DNA from: Methanosarcinales archaeon
Lineage (GTDB): Archaea > Halobacteriota > Methanosarcinia > Methanosarcinales > Methanogasteraceae
Direction of reading: 5' to 3'
DNA length: 13,278 bases
NCBI GenBank assembly: GCA_030606635.1
Contig: JAUWGA010000028.1
Span: 1 to 13,278, forward strand
Below, in pieces: positions 6,477 through 13,225 of the stretch. Made by a program: the position numbers and the translations under genes. The first letter of the stretch is position 1. The number at the start of each line of letters is the position of its first letter. Under the pieces are notes generated by a model, which was not told the DNA's origin, ran no database searches, and was given only the letters and a program-made list of their open reading frames with translations.

Positions 6477-7841
6477 TCAGAACTTCTTTGTCGGTGATCG
6501 GGAGCGCGTCCGCAACCTCGTGACCACCGCTTCCACCTGCTCGACCGCGGTCCCGATGTACTGGTACGGATCCATCGCCGCCGCAATCTCGTCCGCGTCA
6601 AGATGAGCGGTAACGGCATCCCGCTCAAGCAGCACGTCCAGAAGATGCCTTCCACCCTCATGAGCCGCAATCGAGCACTCCCTGACGATGCTGTGCGCTT
6701 CCTGCCTGCCTATGTGCTCTGCAAGCAGGATCATCACGGATTCTGCCATGTTCAGTCCCTTTAGCAGATCGAGGTTTCGCTTAATATTCTCCGGATAGAA
6801 TCTGAGATTAGTTATAATCCTCGTCGTCAGGTTGATCAGATGATCCGTGAGCACAGATGCTTCCGGAAAGATGATCCGTTCGGAGGATGAGTTTGTGAGG
6901 TCCCGCTCATCCCAGAGCGTGTTGTTCAGAAGTTCCGGCTCAACCATCGCCCGGACGATCCGTGCAAGTCCGCACACCTGCTCTGATTTGATCGGGTTTC
7001 GCTTGTGCGGCATCGTCGAGGATCCGACCTGCTTCTTCCCGAATCCTTCCGATATCTCCGCGATCTCGCTTCGCTGCAGGTTTCTCACCGCCGTACAGAT
7101 CTTGTCAAGCGTCGTTGCGGTGTTTGCCATCCACATCACGAACTCGGCGTGGCGGTCGCGCTGGACGATCTGGTTTGCGATCTCGACAGACCCGATGCCG
7201 AGGTATTCCATCGTCTTCTGCTGGATCACGACCCCGTTCTCCCCAAACGATGCTTGCGTCCCGACAGCGCCGCCGATCTTACCGACAACGAGCCTCGGAC
7301 TCAGTTGATCCAGCCGGTCGATGTGCCGGTCGATCTCACACGCCCACAACGCAAATCGCATCCCATACGTCGTTGGAACCCCAATCTGCCCGTGCGTGCG
7401 CCCGGCGCAGACCGTCTGCTTGTGCGCATCAGCCTGCCTGACGAGAACATCGAGCAAGCGATTCAGTTTCTCCCGGAGGATCGATATCGCATCACGGATC
7501 TGGAGCGCTGTTGCGGTGTCGAGGATATCGTTTGACGTCGCACCGAAATGCACCCATTTGCCGGAATCGCCGCACTGCTCAGCGATGGCAAGCACCAGAG
7601 CCATCACATCGTGCTGGATCTCGTCCTCGATCTCATTTACCCGGGCAAGCGTTACCGCACCTACTTTTTCTGCGATAACGCCTGCGTCCTCTGCCGGGAA
7701 TAGTCCCGTATCCGCTTCTGCCCTTGCAAGCGCGCTCTCCACGGATAGTAGCTTTTCGAGACGTGTCTCCTCGCTCCACACCGCCTTCATCTCATCTGTC
7801 CCGTACCGGTATTCGATTGGGTGAATCGCCATCCGTTTCAT
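6477..7841 (-). CDS. purB: Adenylosuccinate lyase
   Basis: This 454-residue enzyme catalyses two fumarate-releasing steps: SAICAR to AICAR, and adenylosuccinate to AMP in purine synthesis. It shows the fumarase/aspartase superfamily blocks: KWVHFGATSNDILDT (residues 95-109), AGRTHGQIGVPTTYG (146-160, with the active-site His150), and the signature GSSTMPHKRNPIKSE (273-287, with the mobile-loop catalytic serine). The length is typical of archaea. MAIHPIEYRYGT, the usual archaeal N-terminus, starts at the second ATG (7830-7832), so the true start may be there rather than 7839-7841; neither has a ribosome binding site. The last dozen residues (RLRTRSRSPTKKF) are an unusual basic tail leading straight into the methyltransferase relic, and may have been altered by recombination. 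It is divergent from the SprT-like gene. Confidence 0.97.
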   Translation of the reverse strand: MKRMAIHPIEYRYGTDEMKAVWSEETRLEKLLSVESALARAEADTGLFPAEDAGVIAEKVGAVTLARVNEIEDEIQHDVMALVLAIAEQCGDSGKWVHFGATSNDILDTATALQIRDAISILREKLNRLLDVLVRQADAHKQTVCAGRTHGQIGVPTTYGMRFALWACEIDRHIDRLDQLSPRLVVGKIGGAVGTQASFGENGVVIQQKTMEYLGIGSVEIANQIVQRDRHAEFVMWMANTATTLDKICTAVRNLQRSEIAEISEGFGKKQVGSSTMPHKRNPIKSEQVCGLARIVRAMVEPELLNNTLWDERDLTNSSSERIIFPEASVLTDHLINLTTRIITNLRFYPENIKRNLDLLKGLNMAESVMILLAEHIGRQEAHSIVRECSIAAHEGGRHLLDVLLERDAVTAHLDADEIAAAMDPYQYIGTAVEQVEAVVTRLRTRSRSPTKKF

Positions 7842-7948
7842 CTATAATGAGTCAAGTTTATGAATATTGCGGTTCATGGCACGGTACGAGGATCGTAGTG
7901 CTTAAGAGATGGTTTTATGAAAGATTGAAAGGGCTTTCGGAGGCGGGA

Positions 7949-8710
7949 ATGAAACACGATGAAAAACATTTAGCCGATCTTAAATATACCTCCAGAGAGA
8001 TTAAGAAAAAGAGCAAGAAGATATACCGCCAGATCCTTGCAGAGTCCGAAAACTTTGATTGCGGAAATTTCAAGGCGATCGAAACGGATGACCTTGCCCG
8101 CCTATTCGGATTGTATGACCTGTATTTCTTCAATAGATTTTTCCATAACAATTATAAAGAGAAGATCTCTTTTCGCCTGTCACGGAGAATGACCAGGGCA
8201 GCAGGGAGGATCGCGTATACGAGACATGACGGGACCTATACGATCGCTCTGTCAACGACGCTCGTCTCGCAGACGTTTCATGATGTCAGGCGGGAGGTGG
8301 TGGTAAACGGTATCGTCTGCCATGATCGGCTGGAAGCGACTATGCGTGTTCTGGAACATGAGATCATCCATCTCCTGGAGTGGGTACTGTTTGGTGAAAC
8401 GAGTTGTTCAAAGCCCCGTTTCAGACGTTTGAGCCGTAATATCTTTGGCCATACCGATGTTACCCATCGGCTGGTGACCCAGGCAGAGCGTGCCCATAAA
8501 AGATTCAACCTGCGAGTAGGGGATGAAGCGGTGTTTGAACATGATGGGAAGACCTATCGCGGAGTCATATCCCGCATAACCAAACGTGCTACGGTTATGG
8601 TCAAGGATTCGGATGGGCACTTCCAGGATTCCCAAGAAAACCGGTATAGCAAGTATTACGTTCCTCTTCAGCACCTGAACCGATCAAAGGGCGGATATAA
8701 ATCAAATTGA
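7949..8710 (+). CDS. SprT-like zinc metallopeptidase with C-terminal SH3-like domain
   Basis: From the ATG at 7949 this encodes 253 residues. Residues 1-35 form a very basic, charged helix. Residues about 46-175 are a SprT-like domain: DLYFFNRFF near 57-65, a core sheet with GRIAYTRHDGTYTIALS, the zinc-binding HEIIH motif at 137-141, and a likely third ligand His168 in NIFGHTDVTH. Residues about 188-240 (VGDEAVFEHDGKTYRGVISRI) look like a small beta-barrel. SprT relatives include Spartan, which cleaves DNA-protein crosslinks; that role here is inference. The open frame extends upstream across purB, but the chosen ATG has GGAGG five bases before it. ATG 7847 (MSQVYEYCG) is an alternative. No signal peptide or membrane segment is seen, so it should be cytoplasmic. 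Confidence 0.78.
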   Translation: MKHDEKHLADLKYTSREIKKKSKKIYRQILAESENFDCGNFKAIETDDLARLFGLYDLYFFNRFFHNNYKEKISFRLSRRMTRAAGRIAYTRHDGTYTIALSTTLVSQTFHDVRREVVVNGIVCHDRLEATMRVLEHEIIHLLEWVLFGETSCSKPRFRRLSRNIFGHTDVTHRLVTQAERAHKRFNLRVGDEAVFEHDGKTYRGVISRITKRATVMVKDSDGHFQDSQENRYSKYYVPLQHLNRSKGGYKSN

Positions 8711-8739
8711 TCGGTCCGCGTCATCCGCGATCTTTGATC
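8682..8739. repeat. Perfect 8-bp inverted repeat with 42-base spacer
   Basis: GATCAAAG at 8682-8689 is matched by CTTTGATC at 8732-8739, with CGGA/TCCG pairing just inside. It spans the end of the SprT-like gene and the start of the gap before cysteate synthase. It could fold in the mRNA 3' end or be a binding site. Chance is possible because GATC-rich words are common in this genome. Confidence 0.25.
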
Positions 8740-8804
8740 CGATATCAGCCAATCCCATCGATCTTTTTTCACAAAACGGACAAAATCCATCCGATAACGG
8801 ATAG

Positions 8805-8813
8805 TTTTATATA
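8805..8813 (+). promoter_or_regulatory. TATA box of the cysteate synthase operon
   Basis: TTTTATATA is a strong archaeal TATA match centred about 26 bases before the ATG at 8835. The bases just before the ATG (TCCGAAGC) contain no Shine-Dalgarno sequence. A start site at or beside the A of the ATG is therefore expected, giving a leaderless mRNA. Confidence 0.65.
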
Positions 8814-8834
8814 CCCGCATCTCGAGTCCGAAGC

Positions 8835-10076
8835 ATGGGCAGATACCAGCTGCGATGCCTGCATTGTAACCAGACGCTTGCGGATCATTACACACTCCGG
8901 TGCCACGATGACGCGCTGCTCCGCACAGAATACCAGGAGAAGCGTTTGGTCATGCGAGACCTTCCCGGACTCTGGAAGTTCCAGGAATGGCTCCCGGTCT
9001 CGGGAAGCATGGAGGTCGGTGATGCGCCTGCCACCTACAGAAGCGAAGGGCTTGCACGCGAACTGGGGCTGCACAATTTATACATAAGCTTCAACGGATA
9101 TTTCCCTGAGCGAGGGGCTTTTATCAAGACATGCAGTTTCAAGGAACTCGAATCGCCCCCGACGTTCCAGAGATCGGCTGAACACGGCAACGGGACGCTT
9201 GTGATCGCTTCGGCGGGCAATACCGGACGCGCATTTGCAGAGACCGCGTCAGATGCGGGACTCCCCCTCGTAGTCGTGATACCGGAGTCGAATATGTACC
9301 GCCTCTGGATCACAAACGATATCCCAGACTCGATCCGGGTGATCGCTGTCGATGGGGACTATTACGATGCGATCATGCTCGGGGACCGGATCGGGCAGAT
9401 GGATGGTTTCCGGAGTGAGGGCGGCGCGAAGAACGTTGCCAGACGGGACGGGATGGGTATCGTGATGCTCGATGCCGTGCTGTGCATGAAGACGCTTCCG
9501 GATCATTATTTTCAGGCGATCGGGTCTGGAACCGGAGGCATCGCTGCATGGGAGGCGTCGCTCCGGTTGATAGAGGACGGGAGATTTGGAGACCGGATGC
9601 CACAACTACATCTGGCGCAGGATTCCGTGTTTGCGCCGATCTTTAATGCATGGTCGCACAATCGAAGCACGATTGCGCCTGAGGACGTGCCAGACAAATC
9701 ACAGATCAGAGGGACGTACACAGACATACTCTCGAACAGGAATCCCCCGTACGCGGTCAAGGGCGGTGTCGCAGACGCACTTGCTGATACCGCGGGGCAG
9801 GTTTACGCGATCGATACCGGTGAGGCGCGCGATGCGAAACGATTGTTCGAGGACGCTGAAAGCATCGATATCCTGCGTCCGGCTGCTATCGCTGTTGCTG
9901 CGCTGTGCCGTGCAGTTGGAAGCAGTTCTATCGATACTGATGACACGGTTCTACTCAATATCACTGGAGGCGGATTATCACGACTGAAGGAGGATTATGC
10001 ACCCAACCACCTGAGTGCTGATCTTCTGGCGACTGATGAGAAAATGGATGAACTTATGGAGGTACTATTGCTATGA
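8835..10076 (+). CDS. Cysteate synthase (coenzyme M biosynthesis)
   Basis: This 413-residue, PLP-dependent, threonine synthase-like enzyme makes L-cysteate from O-phosphoserine and sulfite, the entry to coenzyme M synthesis in Methanosarcinales and Methanomicrobiales. It matches the cysteate synthase rather than the threonine synthase pattern: YFPERGAFIKTCSFKELE (residues 89-106) with Lys103 as the PLP-binding candidate, IASAGNTGRAF (124-134), the VDGDYYDAI segment, GGAKNVARRDGMG, and the PLP-phosphate loop GSGTGG. An N-terminal Cys8/Cys11/Cys23 cluster resembles the knuckle of threonine synthases. The length is normal. Cysteate must next be transaminated and decarboxylated (ComDE); no such gene is in the window. 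The stop overlaps the ABC ATPase start as ATGA, so the two are translationally coupled. Confidence 0.93.
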   Translation: MGRYQLRCLHCNQTLADHYTLRCHDDALLRTEYQEKRLVMRDLPGLWKFQEWLPVSGSMEVGDAPATYRSEGLARELGLHNLYISFNGYFPERGAFIKTCSFKELESPPTFQRSAEHGNGTLVIASAGNTGRAFAETASDAGLPLVVVIPESNMYRLWITNDIPDSIRVIAVDGDYYDAIMLGDRIGQMDGFRSEGGAKNVARRDGMGIVMLDAVLCMKTLPDHYFQAIGSGTGGIAAWEASLRLIEDGRFGDRMPQLHLAQDSVFAPIFNAWSHNRSTIAPEDVPDKSQIRGTYTDILSNRNPPYAVKGGVADALADTAGQVYAIDTGEARDAKRLFEDAESIDILRPAAIAVAALCRAVGSSSIDTDDTVLLNITGGGLSRLKEDYAPNHLSADLLATDEKMDELMEVLLL

Positions 10077-10879
10077 CCCATATTTCTACTGATATTTCCG
10101 ATATCACGATTTTGTGCGGCGTTGATAAGGATTGCAACCCCGAATCCGTCGGTGAAATACAGATAAAGGCAGGAGAGATCGTTGGCATCGTCGGACCGAC
10201 AGGTTCTGGAAAAAGCACGCTCATCTCAGATATCGAACAACTCGCCTGCGGGGATACTCCTTCGAGGAGAAAGATACTGATCAATTGCGAAGAGCCGGAT
10301 CAGATACTGCGGAGGGATCCGAAAAAGAAAAGGATCGCGCAGTTGTCGCAGAATATGCGTTTCCTTGCGGATATGACTGTTCTGGACTTCCTGCGGATGC
10401 ACGCAAAGAGCAGGGGCAAGAACTCGGATACGCCGCAGCAGACGATCAGAACAGCGAATACGCTGACTGGCGAGCCCATATCAGAGGATAGCCAGCTGAC
10501 AATCCTGAGTGGCGGGCAGTCAAGGGCGCTGATGGTCGCAGACATCGCAATAATCAGCGATTCACCTGTGGTGCTGATCGATGAGATCGAGAATGCCGGG
10601 ATTCGGAAGAGAGAAGCGCTTCGATTGCTGTCAGGCAGGGGGAAGATCGTCCTTGTGGTGACGCACGACCCCGTACTTGCGCTGATGACAGAGCGGCGCA
10701 TCGTTATGAAGAACGGCGGCATCACCGGTATCATCGAGACCGCTGAAACCGAGCGGGAGGTGTGTGCACATCTATCAGAGCTGGACGAATACATGATGGA
10801 ACTTCGCGATGCGATCAGGTGCGGGCGCTCGGTTGAGGGATCGTATCTGGATGCTTTTCGCTCTGCAGGCAGTCTCTGA
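10073..10879 (+). CDS. Stand-alone ABC-type ATPase coupled to cysteate synthase
   Basis: This 268-residue single ABC domain has all nucleotide-binding elements: Walker A GPTGSGKS (41-48), a Q-loop in IAQLSQNM (near 88-95), signature LSGGQ (145-149), Walker B VVLIDE (166-171) and the H-loop VTHD (196-199). An insertion (ILRRDPKKKRIAQ) precedes the Q-loop and an acidic helical tail follows residue 215. No membrane segment or permease neighbour is seen, so it may be a soluble ABC protein of the kind methanogens use in enzyme activation (component A2 has two such domains), or it may pair with a permease elsewhere. I do not recognise its specific family. It overlaps cysteate synthase by four bases (ATGA, 10073-10076), implying a joint role. 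The next gene is convergent. Confidence 0.82.
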   Translation: MTHISTDISDITILCGVDKDCNPESVGEIQIKAGEIVGIVGPTGSGKSTLISDIEQLACGDTPSRRKILINCEEPDQILRRDPKKKRIAQLSQNMRFLADMTVLDFLRMHAKSRGKNSDTPQQTIRTANTLTGEPISEDSQLTILSGGQSRALMVADIAIISDSPVVLIDEIENAGIRKREALRLLSGRGKIVLVVTHDPVLALMTERRIVMKNGGITGIIETAETEREVCAHLSELDEYMMELRDAIRCGRSVEGSYLDAFRSAGSL

Positions 10880-10937
10880 TCGCAACTGTTCGGTATTGTG
10901 TGGAGCGGTTGCAATCGAGGTCGAAGACACTACTGCC

Positions 10938-11264
10938 CTACACTGTTAGCAGCATCTCGTTTTCAGCCCGTGGTGCATAATGATCCGATATCACATCATC
11001 CAACTCCATAAACTTCTTTACAATCGGATTTTTCTTGTTGAGTTTATACATCCTGGCTCTACCAACTTCCCTTGTCGCTACCACGACACCATTTCCCTCT
11101 ATGCCGCTCCATATATTGAAGAGTGTTGCTCTGCTGATGCCAGCGCCTCTCGCAATGTCTGACTTTGAGTGATCAAATGCTTCGTTATCTATCAGAAAAT
11201 CCAGTACCTTCAATACCGGGGTTTTCGTTCCGAAAAACTCCATGAACAGTGTGGCATTCTCCAT
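10938..11264 (-). CDS. Small winged-helix transcription regulator
   Basis: From the ATG at 11262-11264 this encodes 108 residues. An N-terminal segment (FFGTKTPVLKVLDFLIDNE) leads into a helix-turn-helix at about residues 33-55 (KSDIARGAGISRATLFNIW), then a wing with VVVATREVGRARMYKLNKKNPIVKKF, the usual ending of archaeal winged-helix regulators of this size. A longer frame starts at 11420, but the shorter start sits about 25 bases after a strong TATA box and gives the normal length, so I take it as a leaderless gene. The ligand and targets are unknown. It is divergent from the broken small gene at 11697 and shares with it a 432-base region holding a perfect palindrome, which suggests autoregulation. 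It converges on the ABC ATPase gene across 58 bases. Confidence 0.75.
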   Translation of the reverse strand: MENATLFMEFFGTKTPVLKVLDFLIDNEAFDHSKSDIARGAGISRATLFNIWSGIEGNGVVVATREVGRARMYKLNKKNPIVKKFMELDDVISDHYAPRAENEMLLTV

Positions 11265-11284
11265 AATATAACACAGGAGAATTT

Positions 11285-11293
11285 GTTTATATA
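11285..11293 (-). promoter_or_regulatory. TATA box of the winged-helix regulator
   Basis: On the minus strand this reads TATATAAAC, centred 25 bases before the ATG at 11264. The spacing leaves no room for a leader and supports both the chosen start codon and a leaderless mRNA. Confidence 0.6.
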
Positions 11294-11472
11294 CCTTACC
11301 ATCAATGTTTAAAAATATGAACATACAACGGAACCAGCGATTAGAGTAGATCGAGCAGCGAGGATTTAGGACTTCTGGACCGCGCAGATGTTGGGGTTCG
11401 GTAAGGTCAGAGAGGCACATCTCAAGGCGGTGCCGATGTCTGAGATCGGATGTTAGTGGTGTCAGTACTATT

Positions 11473-11542
11473 AGTATTGTAGTATTGTAGTATTGTAATA
11501 TTGTGGCATTGTAGTATTGTAGTATTGTAGTATTGTAGTATT
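11473..11542. repeat. Tandem 8-bp repeat AGTATTGT (8 copies plus a partial)
   Basis: Eight consecutive units run from 11473 to 11536. Units 4 (AATATTGT) and 5 (GGCATTGT) vary, and a partial AGTATT follows. The array is bracketed by GTACTA (11465-11470) and TAGTAC (11545-11550), an inverted pair. The unit is too short and there are no spacers, so it is not a CRISPR array. Such arrays change copy number by slippage and may tune promoter spacing or bind a repeated-site regulator. Confidence 0.85.
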
Positions 11543-11580
11543 ATTAGTACCAATAAATCTTCAAAATGATTTAAACATCA

Positions 11581-11596
11581 TTAACGTTAACGTTAA
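11581..11596. promoter_or_regulatory. Perfect 16-bp palindrome (candidate operator)
   Basis: TTAACGTTAACGTTAA equals its own reverse complement and contains two AACGTT words flanking a central GTTAAC. It lies about 100 bases before the broken small gene and about 320 bases before the divergent regulator gene. It is a plausible dimeric binding site for the winged-helix regulator or another DNA-binding protein. Confidence 0.45.
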
Positions 11597-11655
11597 GTGT
11601 TTGATGATTGACCGAAACATTTAAGTATGATAATGATATATTAATTATTATACAC

Positions 11656-11677
11656 GGAAAGGCTTGTGCTCCTTTCC
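11656..11677 (+). promoter_or_regulatory. Leader hairpin before the small broken gene
   Basis: GGAAAGG and CCTTTCC form a perfect 7-bp stem around the 8-base loop CTTGTGCT. The stem ends 19 bases before the ATG at 11697, leaving the AGAGG ribosome binding site (11685-11689) free. It probably lies near the 5' end of the mRNA and could stabilise it or control translation. Confidence 0.4.
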
Positions 11678-11696
11678 ACCAATCAAGAGGAATAAA

Positions 11697-11977
11697 ATGA
11701 CAAAAAACAATATAGATATACTGAAACTGAAAGCGACGATGCTAAAGAAGCTGAAGAGGCGTGGAAAGTGGGGCGACGCACATACAAGCTTTTTGATAGA
11801 TTGACTGCCGCCGGAATTCCAAAGCATCTGAGGGGCGAGACAAAGAACGTTGCAAACGATTTGATCAAATCCGGTTTAGTGTTCTCGAAACCGACGTCTT
11901 ATGGATTGGAGGTATCCCTTAATCCAAAAAGAAGGAAGGAGATCGATAGGATAATTGAGAAATATCTACCGAAATAG
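11697..11977 (+). pseudogene. Small conserved archaeal protein gene, frameshifted in a T run
   Basis: The ATG at 11697 follows AGAGG by seven bases and opens a frame reading MLKKLKRRGKWGDAHTSF that stops at 11802-11804. A second frame takes over exactly at the run of five T (11790-11794) and continues DRLTAAGIPKHLRGETKNVA... to TAG at 11975-11977, containing KPTSYGLEVSLNPKRRKEID. Joined, they give about 92 residues resembling a small archaeal family of unknown function with an RRGKWGxxHTxxxxL start and a KPTSYGxEVSLNP core. One extra T, or two fewer, restores a single frame. This may be true inactivation, a sequencing error in a homopolymer, or less likely frameshifting in the cell. No catalytic residues are obvious; the fold may be a small DNA/RNA-binding one. 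Confidence 0.65.
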
Positions 11978-12099
11978 AGGATTTGCATGAACCTTGCCGT
12001 CCGACAAATCGAGTTATGGGTTGTTCCCATCTGCACCGCCCGAAAACGATACCTAGCAAGCCTCTTCATGTAGTCCCCCTCGAAACATTAACCCGCCGA

Positions 12100-13191
12100 T
12101 CACCGACCCCTCGAGAGTATCTCGGTAATCGCACGGATATCTGCGTCAGTCTTGAACGATGTTCCCGAAAAATGCGTTCTCGATGCCGCAAACCCTGAAT
12201 CCTGAAGTTTATCGACTGCATCACCGATCTGGATCGGCGGAATCTTAAGTGCGCGGCAGATCTTGTGTTGATCATAGAATGTCGGGGCATCGATCTCGTC
12301 TCTGCACATCTCCACGAGTTTGATCGATTGTTTATCAGATTCCCGATCGATCAGCTCAGAAAGAACCGATCCCAGGAACGCGGGATCGTGCAGCCGTCCA
12401 AGCCACAGGGGACCGGTCGCCACAATCCGCGACCCGCATATCTGGCATCGCTCAGAAATCACCGGCGCAAGACCGGACATCCATGTCCTGAAACTACAGT
12501 GGCGGCAGTGGGCGATGAAACCAAGTTCTTGCATCGACTTATCAGCAGAAGAAACACTTTTCAGCACCCTTGCATACACACGGACGTAATGCCTTCGTGC
12601 ATAAGCAAGTAGCGGAACCATCGCTTTCTCCTGCACCGCAAGCGCCCGTGCGATCGCGCCCATCAGCACCCGAACCCCGATCTCGGCGTGGTACTCGTTG
12701 TTCATCGGCACAGACGCGTATTTGCGGATGCCTGCGTTCAGGTGCGCCCCGCAGAGCGGTGCCGTGTCGGTCGCGGTTATGCAGAGCATCTTTTTGGCAG
12801 AGCGTGATGCCGCGGCAAGGAACGGCGCGGGCGATCCGAACGGGTCAATATCGATGACATCGAACCGCCTCTGGTGGAGCAAGACGTTTGCATCCTCGTT
12901 TGTGACAACGCAGGACGATTGCAGGTTGTTTAAGGCGATATTTTTCCGGATCAGGTATGCGGCATCCGGATCACGGTCGTTGAGCGTTGCGGTAAGTCCG
13001 AGTTCCGTTGCGGCACGCAAGCCCCGGATGCCGGTTGCAGCGAACGTGTCGAGGTATGATTCGAGGGGGGCAACCGTGCGGTCGAATGCTGCAAGGACTG
13101 CGATCGTGAGATCGCGGTCAGCGGTCATGTGGGGGTTGTAGAACGCTTCCCCGAGTTCTACAGTTGTGCCGTGTTCGGTGATGGGGGGCAT
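12100..13191 (-). CDS. trm1: tRNA (guanine26-N2)-dimethyltransferase
   Basis: This 363-residue archaeal Trm1 uses S-adenosylmethionine to put two methyl groups on the exocyclic amine of G26 in tRNA. Visible elements are the N-terminal EAFYNPHMTADRDLTIAVL block that starts archaeal Trm1 proteins, the SAM-binding loop LDTFAATGIRG (47-57), acidic NDRDP (71-75), the catalytic IDPFGSP (115-121), and a C-terminal zinc ribbon of Cys229/Cys232 (CRHC) and Cys249/Cys252 (CQIC), followed by GPLWLG. The length is slightly below the family's usual 375-385. There is no clear ribosome binding site or well-spaced TATA box before the ATG at 13191. A short dyad (13209-13225) lies upstream. It converges on the frameshifted small gene with 122 uneventful bases between them. 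Confidence 0.95.
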   Translation of the reverse strand: MPPITEHGTTVELGEAFYNPHMTADRDLTIAVLAAFDRTVAPLESYLDTFAATGIRGLRAATELGLTATLNDRDPDAAYLIRKNIALNNLQSSCVVTNEDANVLLHQRRFDVIDIDPFGSPAPFLAAASRSAKKMLCITATDTAPLCGAHLNAGIRKYASVPMNNEYHAEIGVRVLMGAIARALAVQEKAMVPLLAYARRHYVRVYARVLKSVSSADKSMQELGFIAHCRHCSFRTWMSGLAPVISERCQICGSRIVATGPLWLGRLHDPAFLGSVLSELIDRESDKQSIKLVEMCRDEIDAPTFYDQHKICRALKIPPIQIGDAVDKLQDSGFAASRTHFSGTSFKTDADIRAITEILSRGR

Positions 13192-13208
13192 GTCTGTTCT
13201 TTTTAGTA

Positions 13209-13225
13209 TCTCATGTTTGATGAGA
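13209..13225. promoter_or_regulatory. Short dyad upstream of trm1
   Basis: TCTCAT and ATGAGA form a 6-bp inverted repeat around GTTTG, ending 18 bases before the trm1 start codon. It could be an operator or a small leader hairpin, but at this size chance is a real alternative. Confidence 0.2.

Larger units (their letters stand above)
11265..11696. other. Divergent intergenic region rich in repeats and dyads
   Basis: These 432 bases separate the winged-helix regulator from the broken small gene. No coding signal is seen. In order they hold the regulator's TATA box, about 180 bases without recognised elements, an 8-bp tandem repeat (11473-11542), a perfect 16-bp palindrome (11581-11596), AT-rich promoter-like DNA (about 11620-11653) and a leader hairpin (11656-11677). 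Confidence 0.55.

Noticed and set aside
6305..6670. A 121-residue minus-strand protein overlapping the end of purB
   Set aside because: Its first half is merely purB read in another frame. Only its last part (below about 6415) looks like protein, and that is better explained as the methyltransferase relic.
7005..7824. Long open frames on the plus strand across purB
   Set aside because: They lie wholly antisense to a firmly identified gene, and their translations are Arg/Ser-rich with no recognisable motif. These are shadow frames.
7724..7948. Long N-terminal extension of the SprT-like protein
   Set aside because: It overlaps the 5' end of purB on the opposite strand and reads as low-complexity Arg/Ser/Pro sequence. 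A better start with GGAGG lies at 7949.
11265..11420. N-terminal extension of the winged-helix regulator
   Set aside because: The extension covers the TATA box and has no resemblance to regulator sequence. The internal ATG gives the usual size.
11473..11542. Possible CRISPR array
   Set aside because: The units are 8 bp, directly contiguous and without unique spacers, and no cas genes are present. It is a simple tandem repeat.
11787..11797. Programmed -1 frameshift in the small gene
   Set aside because: The bases C TTT TTG do not form a classic X-XXY-YYZ slippery heptamer, and no downstream stimulatory structure was evident. Mutation or sequencing error is simpler.
11987..12073. A 28-codon open frame after the broken small gene
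   Set aside because: It has no ribosome binding site, no recognisable family and low-quality composition.
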